From: Mycobacterium sp. AZCC_0083
GTDB lineage: Bacteria > Actinomycetota > Actinomycetes > Mycobacteriales > Mycobacteriaceae
Reading direction: 5' to 3'
DNA: 64,000 bases
Assembly: GCF_014202335.1 (NCBI RefSeq)
Contig: NZ_JACHGP010000019.1
Coordinates: 62,001-126,000 of the forward strand
Each line of letters opens with the position of its first letter. The stretch's first letter is position 1. Below, in pieces: positions 37,828 through 46,302 of the stretch. The notes beneath the pieces were generated by a model. The model searched no databases. It was not told the origin of the DNA and was given only the letters and a program-made list of their open reading frames with translations. Position numbers and translations under genes: made by a program.

Positions 37828-38030
37828 GCCCACGCCTTGATGTCGAACGGGTCGTCGGGCATCGGCCACAGCGGGCCGTTCTTCATGCTGTGCCACAGCA
37901 GGGCTGCGAACACGGCGTACCGGCCTGGTCCTGGGACCAGCGACCGGGCCCACGCGTGCAGCGAGATCAGGAACTCCTCGCGGCGCTCATCGGGGATCTG
38001 CAGCGCGTCCATGATCATCGTGTCGGTCAC
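37824..38030 (-). CDS. Small phage protein, unknown
   Basis: A 68-residue helical protein (MTDTMIMDALQIPDERR) between the helicase and the second WhiB gene, coupled to both. Confidence 0.6.
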   Translation of the reverse strand: MTDTMIMDALQIPDERREEFLISLHAWARSLVPGPGRYAVFAALLWHSMKNGPLWPMPDDPFDIKAWA

Positions 38031-39346
38031 TGGAACCGGGCCTGATCGAAGCGTTCGCGGAGCTGGAAGGTTTCCTCCAAGCCGGTGCGGTTCTTCACTA
38101 GCGTCACATCCATCAGGGGCATCTGCGGAGCCTCCTCAGCGTTGTCGTCCACCGGCCGGGAAAGGACGATTGCGGCATCAGCGGTCTGCTCGATGCCACC
38201 GGATTCGCGGAAGTCGGACTTGACGGGCAGGCGGGGCCTACCGCCGTGGTCCTCGATCTTGCGGTTGAGCTGCGCGGCCACGACCACTGCACAGTCCAAC
38301 TTTCGTGCGATATGCCTTGCGCGAGTTGCCATATGGTCCACAGCCTCGACGCGGTTCTGCCCCTTGCTCGCCTCAATGAGCTGCAGGTAGTCGATGAAGA
38401 CGAAGTCGAGCCCGTCGCGCATCTTCTTGATACGGCACGCTTGCGTGATCGTCTCGATGGTGTGGCCGGGGTTGTCGTCCACTTCGAGCGTCAGCTCCGA
38501 TGCGGCACCGGCCCACCGACTGACCTTGGCCACGGTGTCCGGCGACATGCGCTTGCGGGTGATTTCGCCGTACGGCACGCGGGCACCGCAGGACAGGATG
38601 CGACCCATCAGATCCTGCTTCGACAGCTCCAGGGAGAAGATCAAAGACTTCCAGTGCATCTGCGCCGCGTAGAGGGCGCACTGCGCCCCCAGGATGGTCT
38701 TACCGCAGCCGGGACGGGCCCCAATGACGTAGAGGCGCTGCCGGTGGAATCCGCCCGCGATACGGTCATTCAGGGCCACGAACGGGGACTCGATGGCGGG
38801 ACGCTCGTCGGCCTGATCTTCCGTCCACAGCGTGTACAGGTCGCGGAACCGGATCGCGTCCATCTCGCGGCCTTCATCGACCTCGTCCAAGAAGATGCGT
38901 GCAGCCTCAAGGGCATCCGGCACGTCATCGACCTGGTCGGCGATCTGCTGGAACCGCACACCAAGCGCGTTGACCTGGCGGATCTTCCACTTATCGATGA
39001 CGATCTCGGCGTACGCGCTGACGTTCGCGACAGACTTGAACGCCTGCAACAGATCTGACAGGTACGGCGCTCCACCGATGCGCTTGAGATCCTTGTTCTC
39101 CGCTAGCTTCGCGAAGACGGTGATCGAGTCGATCTCTTCGCCGTCGTTGTACATCTGCTGCAGCGTGGCGTACAGCACCTCATGTGCGGGAAGGTAGAAG
39201 TGGTACGGCCGAAGGGCTTTCAGATCCCCAAAGACATCTGGGCTGGTGAGGACGGCTCCGATGACGGACTGTTCTGCTCGCTCGTCGTGGACTGGTTGCC
39301 GTTCTGGCACGTCTCGTACTTCTCCTTGTACATCTGCATAATCCAT
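38027..39346 (-). CDS. dnaB: Replicative DNA helicase, DnaB-like
   Basis: A 439-residue DnaB-type helicase. N-terminal domain with ERAEQSVIGAVLTSPDVF (from residue 23), Walker A GARPGCGKTILGA (about 210), Walker B DFVFIDYLQLI (about 317), and the AQLNRKIE and SGGIEQTADAAIVL arginine-finger/sensor motifs. It unwinds DNA at the phage fork. Its first 42 codons overlap the end of the upstream replication gene. Confidence 0.95.
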   Translation of the reverse strand: MDYADVQGEVRDVPERQPVHDERAEQSVIGAVLTSPDVFGDLKALRPYHFYLPAHEVLYATLQQMYNDGEEIDSITVFAKLAENKDLKRIGGAPYLSDLLQAFKSVANVSAYAEIVIDKWKIRQVNALGVRFQQIADQVDDVPDALEAARIFLDEVDEGREMDAIRFRDLYTLWTEDQADERPAIESPFVALNDRIAGGFHRQRLYVIGARPGCGKTILGAQCALYAAQMHWKSLIFSLELSKQDLMGRILSCGARVPYGEITRKRMSPDTVAKVSRWAGAASELTLEVDDNPGHTIETITQACRIKKMRDGLDFVFIDYLQLIEASKGQNRVEAVDHMATRARHIARKLDCAVVVAAQLNRKIEDHGGRPRLPVKSDFRESGGIEQTADAAIVLSRPVDDNAEEAPQMPLMDVTLVKNRTGLEETFQLRERFDQARFQ

Positions 39347-39777
39347 GCCTGCGCTTGCGTCTTGAACCAGAAGCGGATCGCGTCAGGGTCGATCATGTCG
39401 TCGGGTGGGTAGACCTTCGGCATCGTGATGTGCAGCCGGTCCTGGACGGCCTTGACGTTGCCGGTCTTCCATTGCTGCTGGAACCATGTCTTGATGGCCT
39501 GCTGCTCATCTTGGAAGATGTCAGCGTCGTCGTACTGCCCTGCCTTGAGCCAGTTCTGCGGGCCTGGAACATATTTCATGTCCGTCCCGGCAACGCTCGC
39601 TGCGTATCGGCGGGCCGCTCCGATGATCTTCGTGGCGTCCGCGCCGTCTTCCATCAGCTTCGCCCACGCATCGGACGCTTCGTTGATGTGAGTGTGACGC
39701 GGATACGATCTCCAGAACAGGTCAAAGGTGCTCTGATGCTTCTTCCGTGCCTGCGCTGGTGTCAGCTTGGGGGGCAA
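39220..39777 (-). CDS. Replication initiation-like protein
   Basis: About 185 residues. I start at TTG 39777 because the longer frame runs through the SSB terminator. FDLFWRSYPRH, AWAKLMEDGA and YVPGPQNWLKAGQYDD follow the W-YP...W...WL pattern of phage replication/helicase-loader proteins encoded next to DnaB. The Ser/Gln-rich tail overlaps the helicase gene by 127 bases. Confidence 0.65.
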   Translation of the reverse strand: MPPKLTPAQARKKHQSTFDLFWRSYPRHTHINEASDAWAKLMEDGADATKIIGAARRYAASVAGTDMKYVPGPQNWLKAGQYDDADIFQDEQQAIKTWFQQQWKTGNVKAVQDRLHITMPKVYPPDDMIDPDAIRFWFKTQAQAWIMQMYKEKYETCQNGNQSTTSEQNSPSSEPSSPAQMSLGI

Positions 39778-39801
39778 TGTATCTCTTTCTGATACAACAA
39801 C

Positions 39802-39835
39802 GGGGTCGGTGGCACTCCGCAGTACCACCGACCCC
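39802..39835 (-). terminator. Terminator after ssb
   Basis: Near-perfect 11-bp stem GGGGTCGGTGG/CCACCGACCCC plus an inner ACT/AGT helix; GTTGTTGT follows on the minus strand. May reduce read-through into the replication genes. Confidence 0.7.
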
Positions 39836-39865
39836 GCATATCAACAAGGGAACTGGTGAGGTGGG

Positions 39866-40306
39866 TTACCAGCCGTCGTTGCCGCTGTCGTCCCAGTTGC
39901 CGCTGGCCTGCTGAGGCGCACGACCGCCGCCGCCGTTCTTCGACACCTTGGTCACCTTCGCGGTCGCGAAGCGCAGCGACGGGCCGATGGACTCGATGTC
40001 CAGCTCGTACGCGGTGCGCTTGTTGCCCTCCTTGTCGGTGAAGTCCTTCTGCTTGAGGACGCCGTGGGCAATCACCTTGTCGCCCTTGACGACTGACTCG
40101 GCCAGGTTCTCGGCGAGTTCGCCCCACACGGTCCCACGGGTGAACGTGGTGTCGCCGTCCTCCCACTGGTCGGTCTGCGGGTTCTTGCGCCGCGTGTTGC
40201 ACGCGATGTTGATGTTCGAGACGCCCTTGCCGGACTGCGTGAAGTTCAGCGTCGGGTCAGCGGTCAGCGTGCCTTCGATGGTGACAACGGGAAGTGTGAG
40301 GGCCAT
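39866..40306 (-). CDS. ssb: Single-stranded DNA-binding protein
   Basis: A 146-residue OB-fold protein: VTIEGTLTADPTLNFTQSGKGVSNINIACN, DTTFTRGTVWGELAENLAESVVKGDKV, and a Gly-rich linker. The tail ends WDDSGNDGW, acidic but lacking the usual DDDIPF tip, so partner binding may be phage specific. Confidence 0.93.
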   Translation of the reverse strand: MALTLPVVTIEGTLTADPTLNFTQSGKGVSNINIACNTRRKNPQTDQWEDGDTTFTRGTVWGELAENLAESVVKGDKVIAHGVLKQKDFTDKEGNKRTAYELDIESIGPSLRFATAKVTKVSKNGGGGRAPQQASGNWDDSGNDGW

Positions 40307-40327
40307 GCGTCCTTCGATCTGTAGGGG

Positions 40328-40741
40328 TCAGGTTTCCCAAGGGTCTTGGGTGTCGATGTGATCAGTATGGATCAGCTCAAAGTTGGATAACAGGGAACAT
40401 TCCTGCTGGTCAGGAGGTCTCGTAGAGCCATCCATCGCAAGTAGTCGTGGTGGTGCGAAGAGCGGTACGACTGCAATCTCACTCGGGTCGTCCCATGGGC
40501 GAACATGCCAGCCAGTAGCTGCCGCTGCCATGGGGTGAGCTTCGATCCAACCGTGGCATCCACGAGTTCCATCACCGCAGACACCGACGATGTTGGTGGG
40601 ATCCCACGGTCCACCTTGGCCGCGCTTCTTCCGGTGGTGCATCGTGACTTGGCCACCCTTGCCGCACCTTTCGCAGTTCCCGTCGCAGCGTTCGAAAACG
40701 ATTGCGCGACAGAGCTTCTCTTGCTTGTTCAGGGCATCCAT
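40328..40741 (-). CDS. HNH endonuclease
   Basis: A 137-residue protein: CDGNCERCGKGG (zinc Cys pairs, residue 19), then VTMHHRKKRGQGGPWDPTNIVGVCGDGTRGCHGW, a complete HNH core with HH, N and the second Cys/His ligands. The C-terminal third is a separate WDDPSEIAVVP-type segment seen in similar phage nucleases. Confidence 0.85.
   Translation of the reverse strand: MDALNKQEKLCRAIVFERCDGNCERCGKGGQVTMHHRKKRGQGGPWDPTNIVGVCGDGTRGCHGWIEAHPMAAAATGWHVRPWDDPSEIAVVPLFAPPRLLAMDGSTRPPDQQECSLLSNFELIHTDHIDTQDPWET
40381..40401 (-). promoter_or_regulatory. Operator-like repeat, class B copy 4 (variant)
   Basis: Top strand AGTTGGATAACAGGGAACAT, one base off the GATTACAGGG core. It lies about 75 bases upstream of ssb within the HNH gene. 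Confidence 0.5.
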
Positions 40742-40950
40742 CCGAGTAGGTACGCCTGGTACAGGCTGTCCGCGTAAGCGTCAGCCTCCCAGTCGTGTTC
40801 GAATCGCTTGGTGCCAATCGGGCCGAAGGCCGGTATGCCGTCGTCGCCAAGTTCAGCCGTCCATAGGGTGAACATCGGCATCGCGTAGTACCGGCCGTCC
40901 CACGCGTTGCGATGGACGAACCATGGGCCGTTCAGTCCAACTGGCTCCAC
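40729..40950 (-). CDS. Small phage protein, unknown
   Basis: A 73-residue protein from GTG 40950, one base after the upstream stop. Aromatic-rich (WFVHRNAWDGRYYAMPMF) with an acidic tail (HDWEADAYADSLYQAY). No family recognised. Confidence 0.6.
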   Translation of the reverse strand: MEPVGLNGPWFVHRNAWDGRYYAMPMFTLWTAELGDDGIPAFGPIGTKRFEHDWEADAYADSLYQAYLLGWMP

Positions 40951-40951
40951 C

Positions 40952-41311
40952 TCAGCCCATTTCCGTGGGCTCCAGGCCGTAGTCAGCCAGAGCCGAGTAC
41001 GGCACCCACCGCTCAGGGAACTCCCAACCCAGATGCTCGCCGAACCACTCACGGTCCCACTCAGGGGTTTCCGTGGCCCACAGGAATGTGCCATCACGCA
41101 ACTCCACCAGGCATGACGTGACCGTGTCCGTCTCATGGGCGATCATGAAGTCGCCGGTGTAGTACGCGAACCACGGGCCGGGGGCGACTTTCGCCTTAAC
41201 GAGGTGATTCGTGTAGTCACGTGCTGCGGCGAATCGCTTGGCGACGTTCACGGCCACGAACACGGCGATGGCACCGATGATGGTGTGGAAGATGTTGGCG
41301 ATGCGGCTCAT
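40952..41311 (-). CDS. Membrane-anchored phage protein, unknown
   Basis: A 119-residue protein with one N-terminal membrane helix (residues 8-24) and a Trp-rich soluble part (GPWFAYYTGDF, REWFGEHLGWEFPERW). Coupled upstream by ATGA. Confidence 0.6.
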   Translation of the reverse strand: MSRIANIFHTIIGAIAVFVAVNVAKRFAAARDYTNHLVKAKVAPGPWFAYYTGDFMIAHETDTVTSCLVELRDGTFLWATETPEWDREWFGEHLGWEFPERWVPYSALADYGLEPTEMG

Positions 41312-41581
41312 ATCAATCCCTTCTCATGAGCTTCGTTTAGAAGGTTGACGCGGGCCAGCGTTGCGGCTTGCGTTGCCGCCTTGTCGACGTACTCATCGAA
41401 TGGGAGTAGTCGGACGCGCAGATCGTTGTAGTGCAACGTCCACTGGTGGACGGTGCCGGACCAGTACACGTTTCCCTCTGCGTCACGCAGTACCAGGCAC
41501 AGCGGGTCGACCTCGCGGAACGCCTTCTCTTGGATCGCATGCGCCAGGGTGTTGCCTGGCGTCTACTTCGATCTCGATCAC
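41308..41581 (-). pseudogene. Phage gene with apparent +1 frameshift
   Basis: GTG 41581 (GTGA overlap) opens MIEIEV, but the coherent protein sequence then continues in the +1 frame as TPGNTLAHAIQEKAFREVDPLCLVL to a stop at 41308. The in-frame continuation ends within 33 codons. Skipping one base near 41563 restores an about 90-residue protein (EGNVYWSGTVHQW, DEYVDKAATQAA). Either an inactivating indel or programmed +1 frameshifting. Confidence 0.6.
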
Positions 41582-42132
41582 AGCTGGATGCCCTGTGCGT
41601 CGGCCGGGATGGTGGATGGGTCGACCAGCTTGAGATCCTTGGTCGTGACCTCTTGGCGTTCGTCGGCCGGTGCTGCGCGGACGGGCTTCCAATCCCGATA
41701 GGTCAGCAGACCCAGCTGGAAGTTGGCGATGCGGTCGTTCTCCTCGTCCTGCTGCTCGTCGCCGAACGACCCGAACTTCCAGTAGAGTTCGTCCTCGACC
41801 AGTCTGTAACGGACCATGCCGTTACCGGCCTGCAGATCGAACACTTGGAACCCGAACGGATTCAGCTCGATCGACACGCCCGCAGTTGATGTCGTCCAGT
41901 CGTCGGGGAACCCGCGACGGATCAGGACCACGGGGTCGGCACGCAGGATGATCGGGTACTCGCCGACGACCCGGTCGTCGCGTCCGTACTTCTCAACGAA
42001 GTCGACCTGCAGCTTGCCCAGATCGCCGTAGCCGCCAACGCGGACACGGTCGTTGTAGTACGACGTGCCGTGCTCATCTTCCCAGCCGCCCTCGGCGTAC
42101 CGGCCAATGACCTCAAGCTGTGTCTTCGCCAC
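41578..42132 (-). CDS. Phage protein, unknown
   Basis: A 184-residue soluble acidic protein (MAKTQLEVIGRYAEGGWED). No membrane or catalytic motif recognised. Lies in the recombination/replication part of the early operon. Confidence 0.65.
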   Translation of the reverse strand: MAKTQLEVIGRYAEGGWEDEHGTSYYNDRVRVGGYGDLGKLQVDFVEKYGRDDRVVGEYPIILRADPVVLIRRGFPDDWTTSTAGVSIELNPFGFQVFDLQAGNGMVRYRLVEDELYWKFGSFGDEQQDEENDRIANFQLGLLTYRDWKPVRAAPADERQEVTTKDLKLVDPSTIPADAQGIQL

Positions 42133-42445
42133 TGCCCAACTCCTCTGCCCATCGTTCGAAATCGCCGTCGCTCAAGATGGTCTGGCGCTTACCCATCCAC
42201 TCGGCGAGCTTGTCGGCTGCCGTCTCCGAGAACTTCTCAACGACGACTGGCGGGATCCCCCGGTAGACCAGGGACGCGGTGCGGTCGCGGTTGTACGCGA
42301 ACGCCACCTTGCCCAGCTTCTCCACCATGTCCGGCGGCATATGGCCGTTGTGGTCGGTCAGGTACTTGTGCGCGTAGCTCAGCGCCGCGTACGCCGCCTC
42401 GGCGATCATCGCCGGGACGGGCACGCCGCTATTCGGGTAGGCCAT
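42113..42445 (-). CDS. Phage protein, unknown
   Basis: A 110-residue helical protein (MAYPNSGVPVPAMIAEAAYAAL). Overlaps both neighbours by 17-20 bases. No family recognised. Confidence 0.65.
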   Translation of the reverse strand: MAYPNSGVPVPAMIAEAAYAALSYAHKYLTDHNGHMPPDMVEKLGKVAFAYNRDRTASLVYRGIPPVVVEKFSETAADKLAEWMGKRQTILSDGDFERWAEELGSGEDTA

Positions 42446-42815
42446 TGTCCCCGAAGATGTCTCGATCCAGACCGCTGAACATCTCCGCGTCGGCTGCCTC
42501 TCGCTCCTCGCGGATCACGCCGACGAACCCCTCGAACATCTTCTTCGCGATGAGGTCGCACTCCACGACGGCGTGCGGGCCGTAGTGGGATGCGAGGTAC
42601 GTCATCAGCTCCTCGTTGTAACCGTGCAGCCACTGCGAGATCATGTTCCGGTACGCTTCGGGCAGGTTGCTCGACAGCGCCAGGAAGTTCAGCATCAGGC
42701 GCGGGCCCTCAGCGATCATGAACGGGATCTTGTACGCCTCTTCGATATTCGCCTCGGTGAGGCGTGGCGCGTTCAGTTGGATCGGTGGCGGGATCGGCTT
42801 GCGGTCCCGGCTCAC
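42429..42815 (-). CDS. Phage protein, unknown
   Basis: A 128-residue helical protein from GTG 42815 (GTGA overlap). MISQWLHGYNEELMTYLASHYGPHAV and AKKMFEGFVGVIREER suggest a compact helical fold. No family recognised. Confidence 0.65.
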   Translation of the reverse strand: MSRDRKPIPPPIQLNAPRLTEANIEEAYKIPFMIAEGPRLMLNFLALSSNLPEAYRNMISQWLHGYNEELMTYLASHYGPHAVVECDLIAKKMFEGFVGVIREEREAADAEMFSGLDRDIFGDNGLPE

Positions 42816-43033
42816 TTGATACCGAGCCCATCGAACAGCCCGCTGATGAACTTCTCGCCAGCGTCGGCGGCGTCTGCGAGGAACTCTTGCAGCGCCTCGG
42901 GGAGGTTGTCCTCGCCGTACTTCACCCTGGCGTTCTCGATGGCTACACCCACGCCGACCGCAGCGGCCAGCAGCGCGGGGTTGGACACGCTCAGGACGTT
43001 CTCGATGACGTCGTCCACGATGTTGTCGGCCAT
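42812..43033 (-). CDS. Small phage protein, tandem paralogue A
   Basis: A 73-residue protein from ATG 43033 (TGATG). It shares the pattern NPALLAAAVGVGVAIENARVKYGEDNLPEAL with the upstream gene, so the two arose by duplication. The first helix is hydrophobic. Confidence 0.65.
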   Translation of the reverse strand: MADNIVDDVIENVLSVSNPALLAAAVGVGVAIENARVKYGEDNLPEALQEFLADAADAGEKFISGLFDGLGIK

Positions 43034-43257
43034 CAGACGATGCCCCACGGGTCGAGGGTCTTGCCGATGTATTCATCGGACGCGGCCGACACCCACTCGG
43101 TGTACTCGACCAGCGCCTCGGGCAGATCGCCTCCCACGCCGTACTTCTCGATGAGCTTGGCCTTCGCCACGAACATCCCCACAGCGAGCGCAGACAGCAC
43201 GATGCTGGGTGACTCTGTGGCCGCCGATACCGCGTTCTTGAGTGTTGTGTCGCTCAT
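43033..43257 (-). CDS. Small phage protein, tandem paralogue B
   Basis: A 74-residue protein from ATG 43257. SPSIVLSALAVGMFVAKAKLIEKYG followed by DLPEAL aligns with the downstream gene. No function recognised. Confidence 0.65.
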   Translation of the reverse strand: MSDTTLKNAVSAATESPSIVLSALAVGMFVAKAKLIEKYGVGGDLPEALVEYTEWVSAASDEYIGKTLDPWGIV

Positions 43258-43643
43258 TAGTAGCTTCCGCCTCCGTTGTTGTAGAGAGCGCCGAGGATCT
43301 TGTTCCTCAACGCCAGGTTGATTGCTTCCTTTTCCAGTGCGTGGCAACGCCTTTCGCACGTACCCAGCTGCATGTGGGCGATGTCCATGGCGAGCTTCGC
43401 CGCCTGCACATCAGGATCGAGGGTCGCAGCGGCCTTCGACTTCCAGCCTGGACCGGTCCACCGGAACTCGACCACCGCGACAGCCTTGCCATGGATGGTC
43501 TCGTAGTGGCGCAGCTGCGCCCGATGCCAGGCAAGCATCCGGTCCCACTTGTCCATCAGGAACGAGTTCTTGTCGAGCAGCCGGTCCAGGAGTGCTGGAC
43601 TCAGCTCCGTGTAGACGTAGTCCTCGGAGTCATCCCAGCTCAT
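43257..43643 (-). CDS. Phage protein, unknown
   Basis: A 128-residue helical protein (MSWDDSEDYVYTELSPALLD). It ends where paralogue B starts and begins within the ClpP-like stop. No family recognised. Confidence 0.65.
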   Translation of the reverse strand: MSWDDSEDYVYTELSPALLDRLLDKNSFLMDKWDRMLAWHRAQLRHYETIHGKAVAVVEFRWTGPGWKSKAAATLDPDVQAAKLAMDIAHMQLGTCERRCHALEKEAINLALRNKILGALYNNGGGSY

Positions 43644-44176
43644 GCGATCGCATCAATCAGGTTGAGCGCCAACGCTTCCTTGGCGAACACCAGACGGTCA
43701 ACAGGACCGTGCAGGGCCTTGCACTCCTCGTCGGTCAACCCGGCACGCTGCTGGACGAGTCCGCTCAGCATCGCGTCCTGGTACTCCCAGACCGCCACGT
43801 CACGCTTGATCGTGGAGACGAAGTCGGCGTCGAAGCTCATCTTCGCCTCATGCCAGATCGTCACGTCGAACTCGCCGCTGACTCGCCAGTCCCCGGCCTG
43901 GAGGATGACGGTGGCCATCGATCCGGCCATGCCGCGAACCTTGGTGGTAATGAAGTGCTTGCCATTGCCGCGTTCGGACAGTTCGACCAGTGTCGAGTAC
44001 ACCGACAGGCCGTCGATGATGTTGCCGCCCTGCGAGTTGATCACCAGCTCGATGTCAGACTCGGGGTACCGCTCATCGATCTCGTACAGTTCCTTGACGA
44101 GTGCGGTGGCGGTCTCCTCGGAGATATGCCCGATGAGGTATGCGCGGTGTACGTGGCCGGTGCGACTCACGGCCAT
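43640..44176 (-). CDS. ClpP-like serine protease
   Basis: A 178-residue protein with the ClpP fold landmarks: oxyanion strand INSQGGNIIDGLSVY (residue 46), nucleophile helix VRGMAGSMATVIL (Ser about residue 86) and TIWHEAKM with the catalytic His (about 109). Phage ClpP proteins are usually capsid-maturation proteases; this one lies in the early operon next to a recombination nuclease, so another target is likely. Confidence 0.82.
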   Translation of the reverse strand: MAVSRTGHVHRAYLIGHISEETATALVKELYEIDERYPESDIELVINSQGGNIIDGLSVYSTLVELSERGNGKHFITTKVRGMAGSMATVILQAGDWRVSGEFDVTIWHEAKMSFDADFVSTIKRDVAVWEYQDAMLSGLVQQRAGLTDEECKALHGPVDRLVFAKEALALNLIDAIA

Positions 44177-44412
44177 CCTCCGACACTCGCCATGGCTGCT
44201 TCCTTCGTCTCGTACGCACCACTGGTGTCGAAATCCCAGTTTCCAGGGCCACTTCCGAGTGGTCGGTTACCAGTGATCCAGTAGGCAATCTCTCCGCGAT
44301 GGTCGAAGTGCGTGTAGTTCACCAGGTACTCGGTATCGCCATCGATGGCCCGGTAGAACCAGTCGGGCCGTCCGTATCGGTTTTCCTCCTCGGTGAAGAT
44401 CTCGAACTTCAC
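44167..44412 (-). CDS. Small phage protein, unknown
   Basis: An 81-residue beta-rich protein from GTG 44412 (GTGA overlap), MKFEIFTEEENRYGRPD. Overlaps the protease start by 10 bases. Confidence 0.6.
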   Translation of the reverse strand: MKFEIFTEEENRYGRPDWFYRAIDGDTEYLVNYTHFDHRGEIAYWITGNRPLGSGPGNWDFDTSGAYETKEAAMASVGGWP

Positions 44413-45317
44413 AGCTCGATCCTCTTGAACTCGGAGACGTAACGCAGCTTCCTCGCCCACTGACCACAGCGGACGATCTGACGGCCGCGCTCCAGCGGCA
44501 CGCGGTGAACGGTCCACTCCCACTTGCCCTGCATGTTCGGGGCCTGGGGGCAGTGGAACATCAGGGCCTCGTCGTAATCGCAGTCGTGCGAAGCAAACTC
44601 GGCCTTGCCGTCAGCGTTCGGGTAGAAGTCGGCCCACGGCACGTCCTGCCGCACGATGTCGTCCTGGTAGAGCTGGCCCTCGACATACAGGGCGAGCTGG
44701 CCAGAGACGCCCATGCGGTACTCGTCGTCCTTGCCGGTCTTGATGTCCACCATGTACCGCTTGCCGTCGATCTCAACGATGCGGTCAGCGGAACCAGCGG
44801 CACGGAGGACGAACGCGTTGCCGGTCGGTGTCTTCATCGGCACGTTCACTGACAGGAACACCTCGCGGGCGATGTACGACAGGTGGGGCGAGGATGAGAT
44901 GTACTCGTAGTAGCCGTCCAGCGGCCCCTTCATGTCCTCTTCGACTGCGCCCCAGTCGAATCCGTCAGGGTTGACCTCGATGGCCTCGCAGTAGTCATGG
45001 ATCGACGTGCCACGGTCAGCCTTGTTGGTGTTGCCGCCGATGGTCTCGGCCGTCGCGGCGATCTCCTTGAGAGCGCCCTTCTCCTTGTCCCAGTTGCCGC
45101 CCTTGGCGACGATGGCCTTGACACGGTTCAGTAGGGACGGTGTCTGCGCCATGCCGATCATGGCGTTGGCCTGGTAGTACTTGAATAGGCCGTCGCTGGC
45201 TTTGTCGATGTCCTTCGCCAGGGTCGAGCATCGCGAGTACGACACGCGTGGCCCACCTTCCGGTGGGTATAGCTTCGGGCGACCGTAGTTGTCGCGGGGG
45301 ATCTTCCAGTCGGTCAC
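44409..45317 (-). CDS. RecB/Cas4-type PD-(D/E)XK exonuclease
   Basis: A 302-residue nuclease from GTG 45317: RGTSIHDYCEAIE (metal His), AAGSADRIVEIDGKRYMVDIKTG (the D ... D-x-K core, about 172-196) and SGQLALYVEG (QxxxY). This is the RecB/Cas4 exonuclease set. It pairs with the ERF annealing protein two genes upstream as a lambda-type recombination system. Confidence 0.88.
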   Translation of the reverse strand: MTDWKIPRDNYGRPKLYPPEGGPRVSYSRCSTLAKDIDKASDGLFKYYQANAMIGMAQTPSLLNRVKAIVAKGGNWDKEKGALKEIAATAETIGGNTNKADRGTSIHDYCEAIEVNPDGFDWGAVEEDMKGPLDGYYEYISSSPHLSYIAREVFLSVNVPMKTPTGNAFVLRAAGSADRIVEIDGKRYMVDIKTGKDDEYRMGVSGQLALYVEGQLYQDDIVRQDVPWADFYPNADGKAEFASHDCDYDEALMFHCPQAPNMQGKWEWTVHRVPLERGRQIVRCGQWARKLRYVSEFKRIEL

Positions 45318-45484
45318 TTACCGTCCTTGACCCATTCGTATGCAGCCTGCGCGCCTGCTAGGAGTTCCTCCGCATTGGCGAATGCAGCCTGGTAACCGAT
45401 GACCCGGTCGAGCACCTGGAGACGGAGTTGCGCCTTCTCGCCGTCCGACCAAAGCTTTCGGGCGACCGGTGCCCCGACGCTCAC
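45314..45484 (-). CDS. Small helical phage protein, unknown
   Basis: A 56-residue protein from GTG 45484 (MSVGAPVARKLWSDGEKAQL), linked by GTGA overlaps to both the ERF gene and the exonuclease. Position suggests a role in the recombination module. Confidence 0.6.
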   Translation of the reverse strand: MSVGAPVARKLWSDGEKAQLRLQVLDRVIGYQAAFANAEELLAGAQAAYEWVKDGK

Positions 45485-46302
45485 TCGGCCACCTGCGTAG
45501 CACCCAGCTCCGAGCCCGCGTTGGCGATGGCCTCGAAGTGCTCAGCGACCTTGGTCAGAGCAGCCTGGTCGGTGGAATTGACGATTGCCCCACCATCGGG
45601 GTACTCCTCAGCGAAGAACGCCTGCACAGCCTTCGGGTTGTTGCCCGACGCCTTCGCTGCTGCCTTGACACGGTTGATCAGCTCCGCGACGGCCGGGTCG
45701 CCGAGAGACTCACCGGGAGCTGGTGACGACTTGGCGCGGGATGGGCGCTGCGCGGCGGGCTTTCCGCCACGGCCGGACGCTGCGTTGCCGTCATCGTCCT
45801 CGTCGGCGACCAGGCCCAGGATTGCCATGAATGCGTACCGCTTGGCGTACGTGATCGCGGAGCCCTGCGCCTGCGGATCGTTCTTCACCGGCCGCAGGAT
45901 CATCTTGGACGTACGGGACTGGCCCGACTCATGCAGCACCGTGGTGGCCAGAGTGTCGTGCGGCTTGCCCTCGATCAGGACGTACCCCGGCTCCTGGATG
46001 ACGGCCAGCCCATGCTTGGCGAGGACCGGCTGCGCCTCGGCCTTGACGGCGGGCAGGTCGGCGTACTTGCTCTTGAAGAACGGGTTCGCGGTGTCCTTGG
46101 CGACGGCACCGAACTCGGCCTGGGCGGCGACGAGAGCTGCGGCCAACGCAGTCCCGATCTCACCGGTCGATGTCAGTACGCGAGTGTTGTAGGCGTAGTT
46201 GACCGACTCGGCGGGGACGCGCACGTTCACCGACTTGGCAGTGTCGACGCCAGACGGCTTCACCTCGGTGGTCTCAGCCTTCTTGGCGGTATCGTCGCTC
46301 AC
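45481..46302 (-). CDS. erf: ERF-family single-strand annealing protein
   Basis: A 273-residue recombinase from GTG 46302: ANPFFKSKYADLPAVK (residue 72) and QAQGSAITYAKRYAFMAILGLVADEDDDG (about 145) are ERF hallmarks. A linker and a C-terminal helical region follow. It anneals complementary single strands during phage recombination. Confidence 0.93.
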   Translation of the reverse strand: MSDDTAKKAETTEVKPSGVDTAKSVNVRVPAESVNYAYNTRVLTSTGEIGTALAAALVAAQAEFGAVAKDTANPFFKSKYADLPAVKAEAQPVLAKHGLAVIQEPGYVLIEGKPHDTLATTVLHESGQSRTSKMILRPVKNDPQAQGSAITYAKRYAFMAILGLVADEDDDGNAASGRGGKPAAQRPSRAKSSPAPGESLGDPAVAELINRVKAAAKASGNNPKAVQAFFAEEYPDGGAIVNSTDQAALTKVAEHFEAIANAGSELGATQVAE

